Source: JAZFYD01 sp036443405 (GTDB lineage Bacteria; Planctomycetota; PLA2). Taken from it: 23,554 nt of DNA. The stretch lies in assembly GCA_036443405.1 (NCBI GenBank), contig JAZFYD010000111.1, positions 1 through 23,554 of the forward strand. The letters are read 5' to 3'. Positions 1 to 7,403 of the stretch are shown one piece after another. The stretch's first letter is position 1. Every line of letters starts with the position of its first letter. The position numbers and the translations under genes are program-made. The notes under the pieces were generated by a model. The model ran no database searches. It was not told where the DNA came from and saw nothing but the letters and a program-made list of their open reading frames with translations.

Positions 1-1130
1 TGGAAACGTTCGCCGAGCGCTACCCGGGTCGCACGGCCGACGCATGCGCGTCTTGCCACAAGGACCCCCACGGCGGACAGTTCCTCCGGGGCGACAACCA
101 AAAGCAGTGCGTCGATTGCCACGACCGCCTCCGTTTCGAGCCGCACGCCTTCACCGTTCAGAAACACGCCGAAACCGCCCTGCCGCTCACCGGATCGCAT
201 CTTGAAACGGCGTGCGAAAACTGCCACGACATCGCCTGGGAAGGGCGCGCACGCCTGTTCCGCGGCACCGTGCAGCTCTGCGAGGGATGCCACGAGGACG
301 CGCACTCGGGGTTCTTCAAGCGGTACGACGCGGAGTTGCTGAAGACGCCGGGCGGAAGCTGCGCGGCGTGCCACGAGCCCACCGCGTTCGCCGAGGTCGC
401 GGACAAGAACTTCGAACACGGTCGCTGGACCGGATTTCACGTCAAGGGCGCGCACGCCCAAGGCGAATGCGAGGACTGCCACCCGCGCGCCACGACGCCG
501 GACGAGAACGGCCGCGCTTTCGGCCGCGTGGTCGACCACTTCGGCCGCTTCACGGGATGCGAGACGTGCCACGCCGACCCGCACCGCGGTGGGTTCGACA
601 AACCCAAGCACCCCCGCCGCCTCGAGGGGCGGGCCGGCTGCGAGCGCTGCCACGTTCAAGCGTCGTTCCGCACGCTGCCGCACGGGTTCGACCACGGCCG
701 CTGGACGGACTTCGACCTGGAGCACGCGCACAAGGCGGCGGCATGTTCCGCGTGCCACGCGCGCCTTCGCAAACCGGACAAGCACAACCGCACATGGGCT
801 CCGGCCAAGGGACACCGGTGCGCGGATTGCCACCAGGATCCCCACGCGGGCCAGTTCGAACGACGGGGCATCACCGATTGCGGGAAGTGCCACGCACGCG
901 CCACGACTTTCTCGGACCTCCTGTTCCGCCACGACTTCGACGCGCGGTTCCGGCTGGGGGAAGCGCACGCGGAAGTCGCGTGCGATGCGTGCCACAAGAA
1001 ATCAAAGATCGACGGCGTGAGCGTCGTGCGCTACCGGCCGCTGCGCCACGAGTGCTCCGACTGCCACGCCGATCAAAAAGACCCGCTGCGCAAGCGCCGC
1101 CCGCGAGTCAATAAGGAGGCGAACCGGTGA
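1..1130 (+). CDS. Multihaem c-type cytochrome, 5'-truncated (13 CXXCH visible)
   Basis: The reading frame is open from position 3 and enters from outside the window; the GTG at 270 is internal because three CXXCH motifs precede it in frame. Thirteen CXXCH motifs are visible. Twelve form four repeats of about 75-90 residues: CXXCH followed by [D/E]-[P/A]-H-x-G, a second CXXCH followed by an F-x-H and a [G/H]-[A/S]-H motif, then a third CXXCH. A lone CSDCH ends the series before a basic tail. Each repeat supplies about three extra histidines, enough for bis-His ligation of its three haems (inference). The stop overlaps the next start (GTGA at 1127-1130), so the gene is translationally coupled to a barrel protein. 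The protein is probably a periplasmic electron carrier that donates into the barrel, playing an MtrA-like role but with no claim of homology to MtrA. The N terminus and export signal cannot be seen. Confidence 0.93.
   Translation, partial: ETFAERYPGRTADACASCHKDPHGGQFLRGDNQKQCVDCHDRLRFEPHAFTVQKHAETALPLTGSHLETACENCHDIAWEGRARLFRGTVQLCEGCHEDAHSGFFKRYDAELLKTPGGSCAACHEPTAFAEVADKNFEHGRWTGFHVKGAHAQGECEDCHPRATTPDENGRAFGRVVDHFGRFTGCETCHADPHRGGFDKPKHPRRLEGRAGCERCHVQASFRTLPHGFDHGRWTDFDLEHAHKAAACSACHARLRKPDKHNRTWAPAKGHRCADCHQDPHAGQFERRGITDCGKCHARATTFSDLLFRHDFDARFRLGEAHAEVACDACHKKSKIDGVSVVRYRPLRHECSDCHADQKDPLRKRRPRVNKEANR
1113..1119 (+). promoter_or_regulatory. Shine-Dalgarno AAGGAGG for the barrel gene
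   Basis: A perfect AAGGAGG lies 7 nt upstream of the GTG at 1127, inside the end of the preceding cytochrome gene. It fixes the GTG start of the barrel gene and indicates coupled translation. Confidence 0.8.
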
Positions 1131-2839
1131 GCTACCGGATCCCGACCCTCTTCTCCCTATGCGCTCTGGCAGCGCTCCTCGCGCCCGCGATCCGGGCCGA
1201 CGAGGGCGGCGCCACCGAGCAGCTCGAGTTGAGGATCAGTTCCGCCAACGTCGAGATCGTCATCGTGGATCGCGGCGAGGTGGATGGCCTCAGGGTCGGC
1301 GACCGCGTCGTATTCGCGCCACGCTCCGGCGGCGCGCCGGAAGGCGTCGTCACGGCGGTCAACGAGAAGAGCGCCGTGATCACGCTGTCTGACCGCAGCA
1401 TCCTGCTGGAGCCCGGCACCAAGGGCTCGGTCGAGTTGCCCGCATCGCGGTTCGCGCCGCCGACGCCGGACAAACCGAAGACTCCCGCCGAAGCGGATCC
1501 GACACCGGACCAACCCGAAGGAGCAGCCGGCGCGGCCGCGGGTACGGAGTCCGGCGAACCGACCCGTTGGAAAAACCCCGACAAGGACTACGAGCCGGAC
1601 ATGCCGCTGCTCGCGAGCCTGCGGCCGGTCAAGCCGCGGGAGCGCCGCCGCTCGCTCACCGGTCGCGTCTACATGCTCTTCGACCACACGAACAACCCGT
1701 CCAGCGATACCGACGACTCGTTCTTCCGCGCGGGCACCGACCTCTTGATGGAGAACCCGTTCGACAAAGGCGGGGCGCTGAATTTCAACGCCGAGGTGGG
1801 CTACCTCACCGACATCAACGAGGACAAGGAAGGCGACTTCCTGCTGCGGCGCCTCTCGTATTCCCGCGGCGGCCATCGGTTCTCCGACACGCGTTGGGAG
1901 GTCGGCCGCTTCCTTCAGCACGGCATCCCCGAGTTCGGCGTCGTGGACGGTGGCGAATGGGCCATGCGCGGCGGAAAGGGCCAGCGACTCGGTGCGAGCT
2001 TCGGGTTCATGCCGGAACCGTTTGATGACTACGCAACGGGCACGGACCTGCAGCTCGCGGTGTACTACGAGTGGATCGCGGACCTGCGCGAAGAACTCAC
2101 GCTGACCGCGGGATTCCAGAAGACGATGCACAACGGCGACCTCGACCGCGATCTCCTAATCGCGAAGGTGCGGTACTACAGGCCGAAAGGGTGGAACTTC
2201 ACCGGGTCGTTCTGGATCGACTTCTACTTCGGCGGCGACCAGCTCAAATCCGGCGTGGAACTCACGCAGGCGTGGGCATCGCTGAGCAAGAGCTCGCACC
2301 GCGGCGGCGTGGACTTCGACTATCGCAGGCGCGCCTTCGCGGACATCCTTCGGACCGAGTACCTGCCGCCGGAGCCGAATGAGATCGCGGACAACGTCTA
2401 CGACCGTCTCGGCGTCGACGCGTGGCGCATGCTCTCCACGAAGCTGCGCGTGCGCGGCCACTTAAGCGCCTACAAGGACGAGGAGGACACGGGCGGCGCC
2501 GCGGAACTCGGCTTCGGTCTCAAGAACGTGCTGGGGAAGACCAGCGACTTCAACGCAACCGCGTTCGCCACGCAGGGTCAGTTCACCGACGTCTACGGCG
2601 CACGCTTCGCCTACGGGAAATCGCTCCACCGCGGCCGCTGGGATCTGCTCTACGAAATCGCCAACCACCACCAGATCGGGTTCCCGCCCGACGTCGATGA
2701 CCTGATCCAGCACCGCCTCCGGGCGAGCGCCAGCGTCTACTGGGAATCGCAGTGGGACCTCACGGTCTACGGCCAGGGGCTCTCGTATGACGAAGAACTA
2801 TCGTGGTCCGTTGGTTTGACACTCCAGAGGCGCTTTTGA
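1127..2839 (+). CDS. Outer-membrane beta-barrel protein with N-terminal SH3/OB-like domain (porin of a putative porin-cytochrome complex)
   Basis: A 570-aa protein. Residues 1-24 form a signal peptide (hydrophobic LFSLCALAALLAPA, cleavage after IRA). Residues about 28-105 form a small beta-rich domain with a GLRVGDRVVF turn, resembling SH3/OB-type periplasmic folds. Residues about 105-155 are a Pro/Glu/Ala-rich linker. From about 175 to the end there are alternating amphipathic strands and polar loops typical of a barrel (for example RVYMLFDHT, FNAEVGYLTDI, WNFTGSFWIDFYFGG), ending in VGLTLQRRF with the C-terminal Phe of a Bam beta-signal. The barrel part is about 400 aa, shorter than MtrB (about 700 aa in total). 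It overlaps both neighbouring cytochrome genes by a few bases, so the three are one operon. By context it is the sheath that lets haems cross the outer membrane; the alternative is an ordinary porin. No family could be named from sequence alone. Confidence 0.85.
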   Translation: MSYRIPTLFSLCALAALLAPAIRADEGGATEQLELRISSANVEIVIVDRGEVDGLRVGDRVVFAPRSGGAPEGVVTAVNEKSAVITLSDRSILLEPGTKGSVELPASRFAPPTPDKPKTPAEADPTPDQPEGAAGAAAGTESGEPTRWKNPDKDYEPDMPLLASLRPVKPRERRRSLTGRVYMLFDHTNNPSSDTDDSFFRAGTDLLMENPFDKGGALNFNAEVGYLTDINEDKEGDFLLRRLSYSRGGHRFSDTRWEVGRFLQHGIPEFGVVDGGEWAMRGGKGQRLGASFGFMPEPFDDYATGTDLQLAVYYEWIADLREELTLTAGFQKTMHNGDLDRDLLIAKVRYYRPKGWNFTGSFWIDFYFGGDQLKSGVELTQAWASLSKSSHRGGVDFDYRRRAFADILRTEYLPPEPNEIADNVYDRLGVDAWRMLSTKLRVRGHLSAYKDEEDTGGAAELGFGLKNVLGKTSDFNATAFATQGQFTDVYGARFAYGKSLHRGRWDLLYEIANHHQIGFPPDVDDLIQHRLRASASVYWESQWDLTVYGQGLSYDEELSWSVGLTLQRRF

Positions 2840-3498
2840 TGAAAGACCCCGCGCGCAACATCCGCCGGCTCGCGATCGTCGCGGCGCTGGCGCTCTGGAT
2901 CGTGATCGGAGCGTGTGTCTCCCGCCGCGCCGACACCGCCTCGCAACACCGCTGGTGGTCCGGGCTCGGCCCGGTGCTGCCGCACGACACCTTCCCCGCC
3001 AACTGCTCGCTCTGCCACCTCGGCGAGAAGTGGGGCCTCCGCGAGCACTTCACGTTCGATCACGCAGCGCGAACCGGTGTGAAACTCGAGGGCGCCCACG
3101 ATCAGGCCAAGTGCCTGCGGTGCCACAACGACCGCGGCCCGGTGAGGCTCTTCCAGGCGAAGGGCTGCGTCGGCTGCCACGAGGACTTCCACAACGGCGA
3201 TCTCGGAAAAAACTGCGCCGAGTGCCACGGGGAACAGGACTGGCGGCCGGTCGGCATGATCGAGATGCACAACCGGACGCGTTTCCCGCTCACCGGCGTG
3301 CACGCGCTCACCGCGTGCCATCGTTGCCACGTCGGCGCGCGGGTTGGCAAGTTCGTGCCGACGGACACGGAGTGTGTCAGCTGCCACCGGGCGGATCTCG
3401 CCCAGGCCGTCAACCCGAACCACGTGAACCTCGGTTGGGTCGACAAGTGCGATCGCTGTCACATGCCGACGCGCTGGCAGCAGGCGACGACGGACTGA
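2839..3498 (+). CDS. Heptahaem c-type cytochrome, putative lipoprotein
   Basis: A 219-aa protein from the ATG at 2839, which overlaps the stop of the barrel gene (TGATG). A start at 2803 in the same frame is possible but would put 12 residues before the natural MKDPARN-type signal start. Residues 11-26 are hydrophobic and end in VIGAC, a plausible lipobox with Cys26. Seven CXXCH motifs follow: CSLCH, CLRCH, CVGCH, CAECH, CHRCH, CVSCH and CDRCH. The spacing and the FDH, GAH/GVH and EDFH histidines repeat the tri-haem module of the first gene, so the two cytochromes share ancestry. It is probably anchored to an outer-membrane leaflet and works with the barrel; which face it occupies cannot be told. 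The stop codon directly abuts the left inverted repeat of a MITE-like element. Confidence 0.93.
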   Translation: MKDPARNIRRLAIVAALALWIVIGACVSRRADTASQHRWWSGLGPVLPHDTFPANCSLCHLGEKWGLREHFTFDHAARTGVKLEGAHDQAKCLRCHNDRGPVRLFQAKGCVGCHEDFHNGDLGKNCAECHGEQDWRPVGMIEMHNRTRFPLTGVHALTACHRCHVGARVGKFVPTDTECVSCHRADLAQAVNPNHVNLGWVDKCDRCHMPTRWQQATTD

Positions 3499-3696
3499 GG
3501 GTCTGTCTGAAAACTCCTCCTGGCTTCGATCGGCTGGATAGGCCCGTCAGACGCCGTTCGCCTCCTCGCGGTAGCTTTCCATGGATACAGCGTCGTCGGC
3601 GAACGACGGCTGACGCCGTTTCAACGGCGTCAGCCGTTGAGCCAGAGATACTCCCAGCTCGATCTCGGGCCGACGACGGAGTTCTCAGACAGACCC
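3499..3696. mobile_element. MITE-like non-autonomous element (198 bp, 19-bp terminal inverted repeats)
   Basis: The ends are GGGTCTGTCTGAAAACTCC (3499-3517) and GGAGTTCTCAGACAGACCC (3678-3696). As inverted repeats they match at 18 of 19 positions. The interior carries no transposase, only a perfect long hairpin at 3607-3636 and the repeat sequence also found at 23426-23454. No convincing target-site duplication is seen: the flanks are ...CGGACTGA and TACGCTTC.... It sits immediately after the TGA of the 7-haem gene and separates it from the 11-haem gene. Small size, clean ITRs and no coding capacity fit a MITE. The parent transposon family was not identified. Confidence 0.75.
3607..3636. repeat. 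Perfect 14-bp hairpin inside the MITE-like element
   Basis: CGGCTGACGCCGTT (3607-3620), a TC loop, then AACGGCGTCAGCCG (3623-3636) form a perfect 14-bp stem. Each arm is itself close to palindromic (AACGGC/GCCGTT). The right arm and its continuation to 3651 are the reverse complement of 23426-23454. As RNA it could act as a transcription barrier after the 7-haem gene, but no U-tract follows, so it is not called a terminator. Confidence 0.85.
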
Positions 3697-3971
3697 TACG
3701 CTTCTCGCTCCAGATCGGTGCGCCCGTCGTCCGATGTGATCGCGTGAAGCAACCGAACCGCCCGCACCTGTCCGAATCCCGCGACGAAACCCTGGGAGTC
3801 CCAAACAGGGACGTACCGGGTGGGAACGCCGGGCCGCGGGTTCGAGTTGCCCCGCCGCTGCCCAGTGGGATGTTTCATCCACGAGTGACCGCAACCTCCG
3901 GCCAAACGTGCGGGGGAACGCACGCGGGGATCGCGGTCGCTTTACGGGCTTGGGCTGTGCAAGAGTGCAAC
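3697..3971 (+). other. Non-coding leader before the 11-haem cytochrome gene
   Basis: This 275-bp stretch between the MITE-like element and the ATG at 3972 has no convincing gene. The frame of the downstream gene happens to be open through it, but the translation lacks a signal peptide or family features. It holds several GC-rich inverted repeats (listed separately for 3865-3938) and must contain the promoter of the downstream gene if that gene is not read from the upstream operon. No clear -10/-35 pair and no strong Shine-Dalgarno sequence were seen. Confidence 0.5.
3865..3938 (+). promoter_or_regulatory. Structured 5' leader candidate (three nested or adjacent hairpins)
   Basis: Hairpin 1: GTGGGATG (3865-3872), TTT loop, CATCCAC (3876-3882), with one bulged G. 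Hairpin 2: outer stem GACCGC (3887-3892) with GCGGTC (3933-3938), enclosing a perfect inner stem CGTGCG (3907-3912) with CGCACG (3919-3924). It lies 34 nt before the start of the 11-haem cytochrome. It could be a cis-regulatory RNA, but no known riboswitch consensus was recognised, and random GC-rich sequence also folds. Confidence 0.35.
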
Positions 3972-6809
3972 ATGACTCGAACGGGTCGGGGCAGGACATT
4001 CCGGTTTGGCAAGCGCCTTTGGCGCGCGGCGACGCTGTCGCTGGTGCTGTTGGGCGCTGTCGCGTGTGTCGACGGCAGCGGGCGCGAACGCGCGGCCGCG
4101 CAGGCGACGTCGTCCTGCATGCTCTGCCACAACGGCTCCAAGGTCACGGACTACGCGGGCCCCGGCATCGCGAACCCGCATCCGTTCCCCGGCGCCGGGG
4201 AAATCGCCTGCACGACGTGCCATGGCGGCAACCCCGACGGCGACGGCAAGAGCGACAGTCACGTGCCGCCGCCGCCCGAGATCGGCGACCGCCAGAACCT
4301 GATCGACAACAACCACGCGTACTTCAATCGACTGACCCTCACAGGCATCGACAAGTTCCCCGACTACCAAGTCGACGGGAAGGACTACACCAGCCTCGAG
4401 TACCTCCAGTTCATCAATCCGGGCGACCTGAGGGTGGTCACGCAGGCAAAAGGTTGCGGACAGTGCCACCAGTCCCACGCGGATTGCGTGGCCGGCAGCC
4501 CGCTCGCCACGGAGGCCGGAATCTTGTCCGGCGCGCTTTACGCCGCGGGCGCCGACAGCAAACTCGCCGCGAACACGGGACACGAGAACACCGAGTCGGA
4601 CATGGCGTTCCGCGCCGTGGCGGACGGAAGCTTCGACCCGGCGATCGTCGGCGCCGTCGCGAGCCTCCTCGAGTTCCCGGTCTACAGCGGACGCTTCGAC
4701 ACATCGCCGGACACGCTCCGCAACAACGACGCCTTCAATGTCGCGAACGTGAACCTGCAGCAAAACGCCGACGGCACCGTGCAGACGGGATCCGAACTCG
4801 CGAAGCTCTATCACGAACAGATCGCGTTCACGTGCGGCGATTGCCACTTGGGCAGCGCGGGCGCGAACAACCGTTACGGCGACTTCCGTTCGTCCGGTTG
4901 CACCGCTTGCCACATGCCGTACAGCCTCGACGGCCGCAGCCGGAGCAGCGATCCGAACGTGAACAAGGACGAACCCGCCGATCCGGATCAGATCCGCGAG
5001 CCGGAACGTTCGCACGTGCGCGCCCACCAGATCGTCAGCGTCGCCAAGACGTTGTCGAACGGCCACGAGCTCAAAGGCATGGATGACTACACGTGCGCCG
5101 GCTGCCACCAGGGCTCGAACCGCACCGTCATGCAGTTCTGGGGCATCCGCCTCGACCAGAACGAGGATCTGCACAACGGCCACCAGTACCCCGCGATGCC
5201 GAAGGAGTACCGGAACACGCGCAACGATACACGCCTGTTCGACCCGGACGTCGGCAACCGAACCTTCAACGGCCGCCGCGACCGGCAGTACATCCTCTAT
5301 GAGGACTACGATCGCGACGACCGTGACGACACGCCGCCGGATGTGCACTACGAAGCCGGCATGGGCTGCATCGACTGCCACGGCAGCTTCGACCTGCACG
5401 GCGGCGACGTCAACGACGCCGACAAAAAGCGGATCACGAGCCGCATGGAGCAGAGTGTCGCGATCGCCTGCGAGAGCTGCCACGGCGGCGTGACGGGCTA
5501 CGCGACGACGCAGCAGGGCACCGCGTACGACGGCACGACGAAGGAACTCGCCGTGGACGCCGGCGGCCGCGTGCTGAAACACGTCGTCAAGGAGGCGGAC
5601 GGGAACTTCTATCTCTACAGCCGCCTCACCGGTAAACGCCACTACCTGCCGCAGACCCACGACACCGTCGTGAACAACCAAAAACGCAATCCGTTCACGG
5701 ACCAGCCGGTGTTCACGCGCGCCGCGTCCTACTCGATGGGCCGCGACGACGACAACACCGCGACCGGGCTCGGCCCGCAGCAGAGCGGCGCCGCGACGGG
5801 CTTCTCGCACACCGACAACATGAACTGTGTGTCGTGCCACGCGTCGTGGACGAACACGTGCATGGGCTGTCACCTGAAGGGCGAGTACGACGGCGGCGGC
5901 AACAACTTCAGCAACATCACGGGCGAACGCATCGTGTTCGAGGAGGACGAGGCGCAGTTCGTGTACCAGTCGCCGATCTTCTTCCAACTCGGCGTGAACG
6001 CGCGCAACAAGATCACGCAGGTCAGCTCGAACACGAAGATGTTCTTCCAGTGGGAGGACCGCAACAACGACCTCTCGAAGATCTTCGCGTTCAGCGACCG
6101 CAACGGGAACGGCAACAAGAACCCGTTCGCCGCGATGGGCCACAACGCGATGATGGCCCACTCGATCCGCGGCCGCGTGACGCAGACCGACGAGGGGCCG
6201 CGCTATTGCGTGGCGTGCCACAACACGACCGAGGGGTTGGCGGAGTTCGGCGACAAGTACGACGAGTTCCGCGCGGCGATGTCGACGCATCAATACGACC
6301 AGCTGAACTTCGACGACCTCGCCGAGCACTTCGGCAGAAACACCGGCAACCACAAGAACTCGCCGCTATGGGTGCACGGCGTCGCGGGCCTCGGCACGGG
6401 GTTGTTCCTGTTCGACGAAAACGGCTGCGCCGTCAACCCGCTCGACAACAACGACCGCCGCTACGGCTGCTTCGACGAGGACTTAAACCCGGTGTCGCCG
6501 GCCAGCCTGTTCGTGCAGGAGACGTTCCTCCCCCGCGTGATGTTCAACCTCGACCGCATCGTGGACGAAAGCGGCGTGGCACAGGCGTCGAGCAACCACG
6601 CGTTGCTGAAACCCGGCGAGGGCCCGAACCTGCGCGGCAACACAACGGCCAACCCGAATCTCGCAGGACCGCTAAGCGCCGAGCTGGTCAACAAGCTGAC
6701 CAACCCGGACACGGCCCAGGGCGGCATCGTGCTCGACGGCTGGCTGGACAGCAACGGCGTCGCAAAGGGAACGGCCGACCCGGTGATCAACCCTCCGCCG
6801 CCGGAGTAG
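3972..6809 (+). CDS. Large 11-haem c-type cytochrome, putative lipoprotein
   Basis: A 945-aa protein from the ATG at 3972, chosen because a basic n-region and hydrophobic segment (RLWRAATLSLVLLGAVAC) follow at once. Cys32 lies in an AVAC motif that could be a lipobox. Eleven CXXCH motifs begin near residues 49, 80, 162, 288, 310, 375, 466, 500, 619, 630 and 746, widely spaced and unlike the compact tri-haem repeats of the two upstream cytochromes. The last 195 residues have no haem motif. Long Asp/Asn/Gly-rich inserts (for example YEDYDRDDRDDTPPD near 443-457) suggest a surface-exposed or substrate-binding protein. By position it could be the extracellular terminal cytochrome of the conduit (as MtrC or OmcB are in other systems), or a separate multihaem oxidoreductase. 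The family was not recognised. It is separated from the upstream trio by a MITE-like element and probably has its own promoter. Confidence 0.92.
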   Translation: MTRTGRGRTFRFGKRLWRAATLSLVLLGAVACVDGSGRERAAAQATSSCMLCHNGSKVTDYAGPGIANPHPFPGAGEIACTTCHGGNPDGDGKSDSHVPPPPEIGDRQNLIDNNHAYFNRLTLTGIDKFPDYQVDGKDYTSLEYLQFINPGDLRVVTQAKGCGQCHQSHADCVAGSPLATEAGILSGALYAAGADSKLAANTGHENTESDMAFRAVADGSFDPAIVGAVASLLEFPVYSGRFDTSPDTLRNNDAFNVANVNLQQNADGTVQTGSELAKLYHEQIAFTCGDCHLGSAGANNRYGDFRSSGCTACHMPYSLDGRSRSSDPNVNKDEPADPDQIREPERSHVRAHQIVSVAKTLSNGHELKGMDDYTCAGCHQGSNRTVMQFWGIRLDQNEDLHNGHQYPAMPKEYRNTRNDTRLFDPDVGNRTFNGRRDRQYILYEDYDRDDRDDTPPDVHYEAGMGCIDCHGSFDLHGGDVNDADKKRITSRMEQSVAIACESCHGGVTGYATTQQGTAYDGTTKELAVDAGGRVLKHVVKEADGNFYLYSRLTGKRHYLPQTHDTVVNNQKRNPFTDQPVFTRAASYSMGRDDDNTATGLGPQQSGAATGFSHTDNMNCVSCHASWTNTCMGCHLKGEYDGGGNNFSNITGERIVFEEDEAQFVYQSPIFFQLGVNARNKITQVSSNTKMFFQWEDRNNDLSKIFAFSDRNGNGNKNPFAAMGHNAMMAHSIRGRVTQTDEGPRYCVACHNTTEGLAEFGDKYDEFRAAMSTHQYDQLNFDDLAEHFGRNTGNHKNSPLWVHGVAGLGTGLFLFDENGCAVNPLDNNDRRYGCFDEDLNPVSPASLFVQETFLPRVMFNLDRIVDESGVAQASSNHALLKPGEGPNLRGNTTANPNLAGPLSAELVNKLTNPDTAQGGIVLDGWLDSNGVAKGTADPVINPPPPE

Positions 6810-6859
6810 CGCTCCAAATCGCGCGACTCCTCTCCAGGTTCGGCACCGCGGCGCGCCGT

Positions 6860-6865
6860 TAGAAT
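6860..6865 (+). promoter_or_regulatory. Putative -10 box TAGAAT, 10 nt before the start
   Basis: GTTAGAATCAAACG lies directly before the start at 6876 and is repeated exactly before the paralogous gene at 9322. TAGAAT is a plausible -10 hexamer. With no Shine-Dalgarno sequence between it and the ATG, the transcript would be almost leaderless. No -35 box was identified. Confidence 0.45.
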
Positions 6866-6875
6866 CAAACGACCG

Positions 6876-7310
6876 ATGACCGTGCCTATCGTGACTGTTG
6901 CGTCGTTCGACAACGAACTGCAGGCGAATCTGGCCAGAGTGCACCTCGAGGCGGCGGGCCTCCGTCCCACCCTCGTCAACCAGATCATCGTCACGTGCGG
7001 TGAGGCCGGGGAGTTCATCGAACTGCAGGTCCATGCAACGGAAGCGAACCACGCGCGCGCGCTCTTGCCGCGAGCCTCCGGGCGGGCACCGAGCCACTCC
7101 CCGCAGGCCCGCATTCGCCGCGCCTCCGATCTCGCCGTACTGGGGATCTGCTTGCCCCCGCTGACGATCTGTTCGATCTGGATGGTCCTGTCCGTCAGAC
7201 ATCAAGCAGCGCTGCTGGGCGCCAAGGATCGCCAGCGACTGCGCTGGGCGGTCGCCATGAACCTGATAGCGATCGTCGCGCAGACAACAATCCTCATCGT
7301 CGTTCTTTAG
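6876..7310 (+). CDS. DUF2007-like domain protein with two C-terminal membrane segments (copy A)
   Basis: A 144-aa protein. Residues 1-68 match the DUF2007 pattern: an initial VTVASFDNELQANLA strand/helix, LEAAGLRPTLVN, then a strand with LQVHATEANHARALL. Residues about 85-110 (VLGICLPPLTICSIWMVLSV) and about 123-144 (VAMNLIAIVAQTTILIVVL) are membrane helices. It is a clear paralogue of the protein at 9322-9783, with the same N terminus (MTVPIVT, ASFDNEL) and the same 14-nt upstream sequence. DUF2007 domains are small alpha/beta domains with a proposed signalling or binding role, but function is not established. The start is supported by the conserved leader and the paralogue alignment. Confidence 0.82.
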   Translation: MTVPIVTVASFDNELQANLARVHLEAAGLRPTLVNQIIVTCGEAGEFIELQVHATEANHARALLPRASGRAPSHSPQARIRRASDLAVLGICLPPLTICSIWMVLSVRHQAALLGAKDRQRLRWAVAMNLIAIVAQTTILIVVL

Positions 7311-7360
7311 TCGGGCGAGCCGCGGCGTGTATTCGCATATTGGTTGCCACCGCAAGCCGC

Positions 7361-7394
7361 TATGATCCGCCGCGTGGACTGTACAGGACGGAGG
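7361..7394 (+). promoter_or_regulatory. Putative -10 box TATGAT and Shine-Dalgarno GGAGG
   Basis: TATGAT at 7361-7366 and GGAGG at 7390-7394, the latter 9 nt before the ATG at 7404. Unlike the neighbouring genes with leaderless-type starts, this gene has a conventional 5' leader with a ribosome binding site. Confidence 0.45.
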
Positions 7395-7403
7395 CGTACG
7401 TAA

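Noticed and set aside
3830..3856. A tRNA T-arm-like GGGTTCGAGT sequence
   Set aside because: The flanking bases do not form the 5-bp T stem, and no acceptor, D or anticodon arm could be drawn.
2913..3971. In-frame upstream extension of the 11-haem cytochrome back to 2913
   Set aside because: The extension crosses the 7-haem gene in another frame, the MITE-like element and the leader. The signal peptide begins only at the ATG at 3972.
3942..6353. An 803-codon open frame antisense to the 11-haem cytochrome gene
   Set aside because: It is the shadow of a GC-rich gene: its product is a low-complexity Val/Ala/Arg-rich sequence with no motifs, while the plus strand encodes eleven CXXCH motifs.
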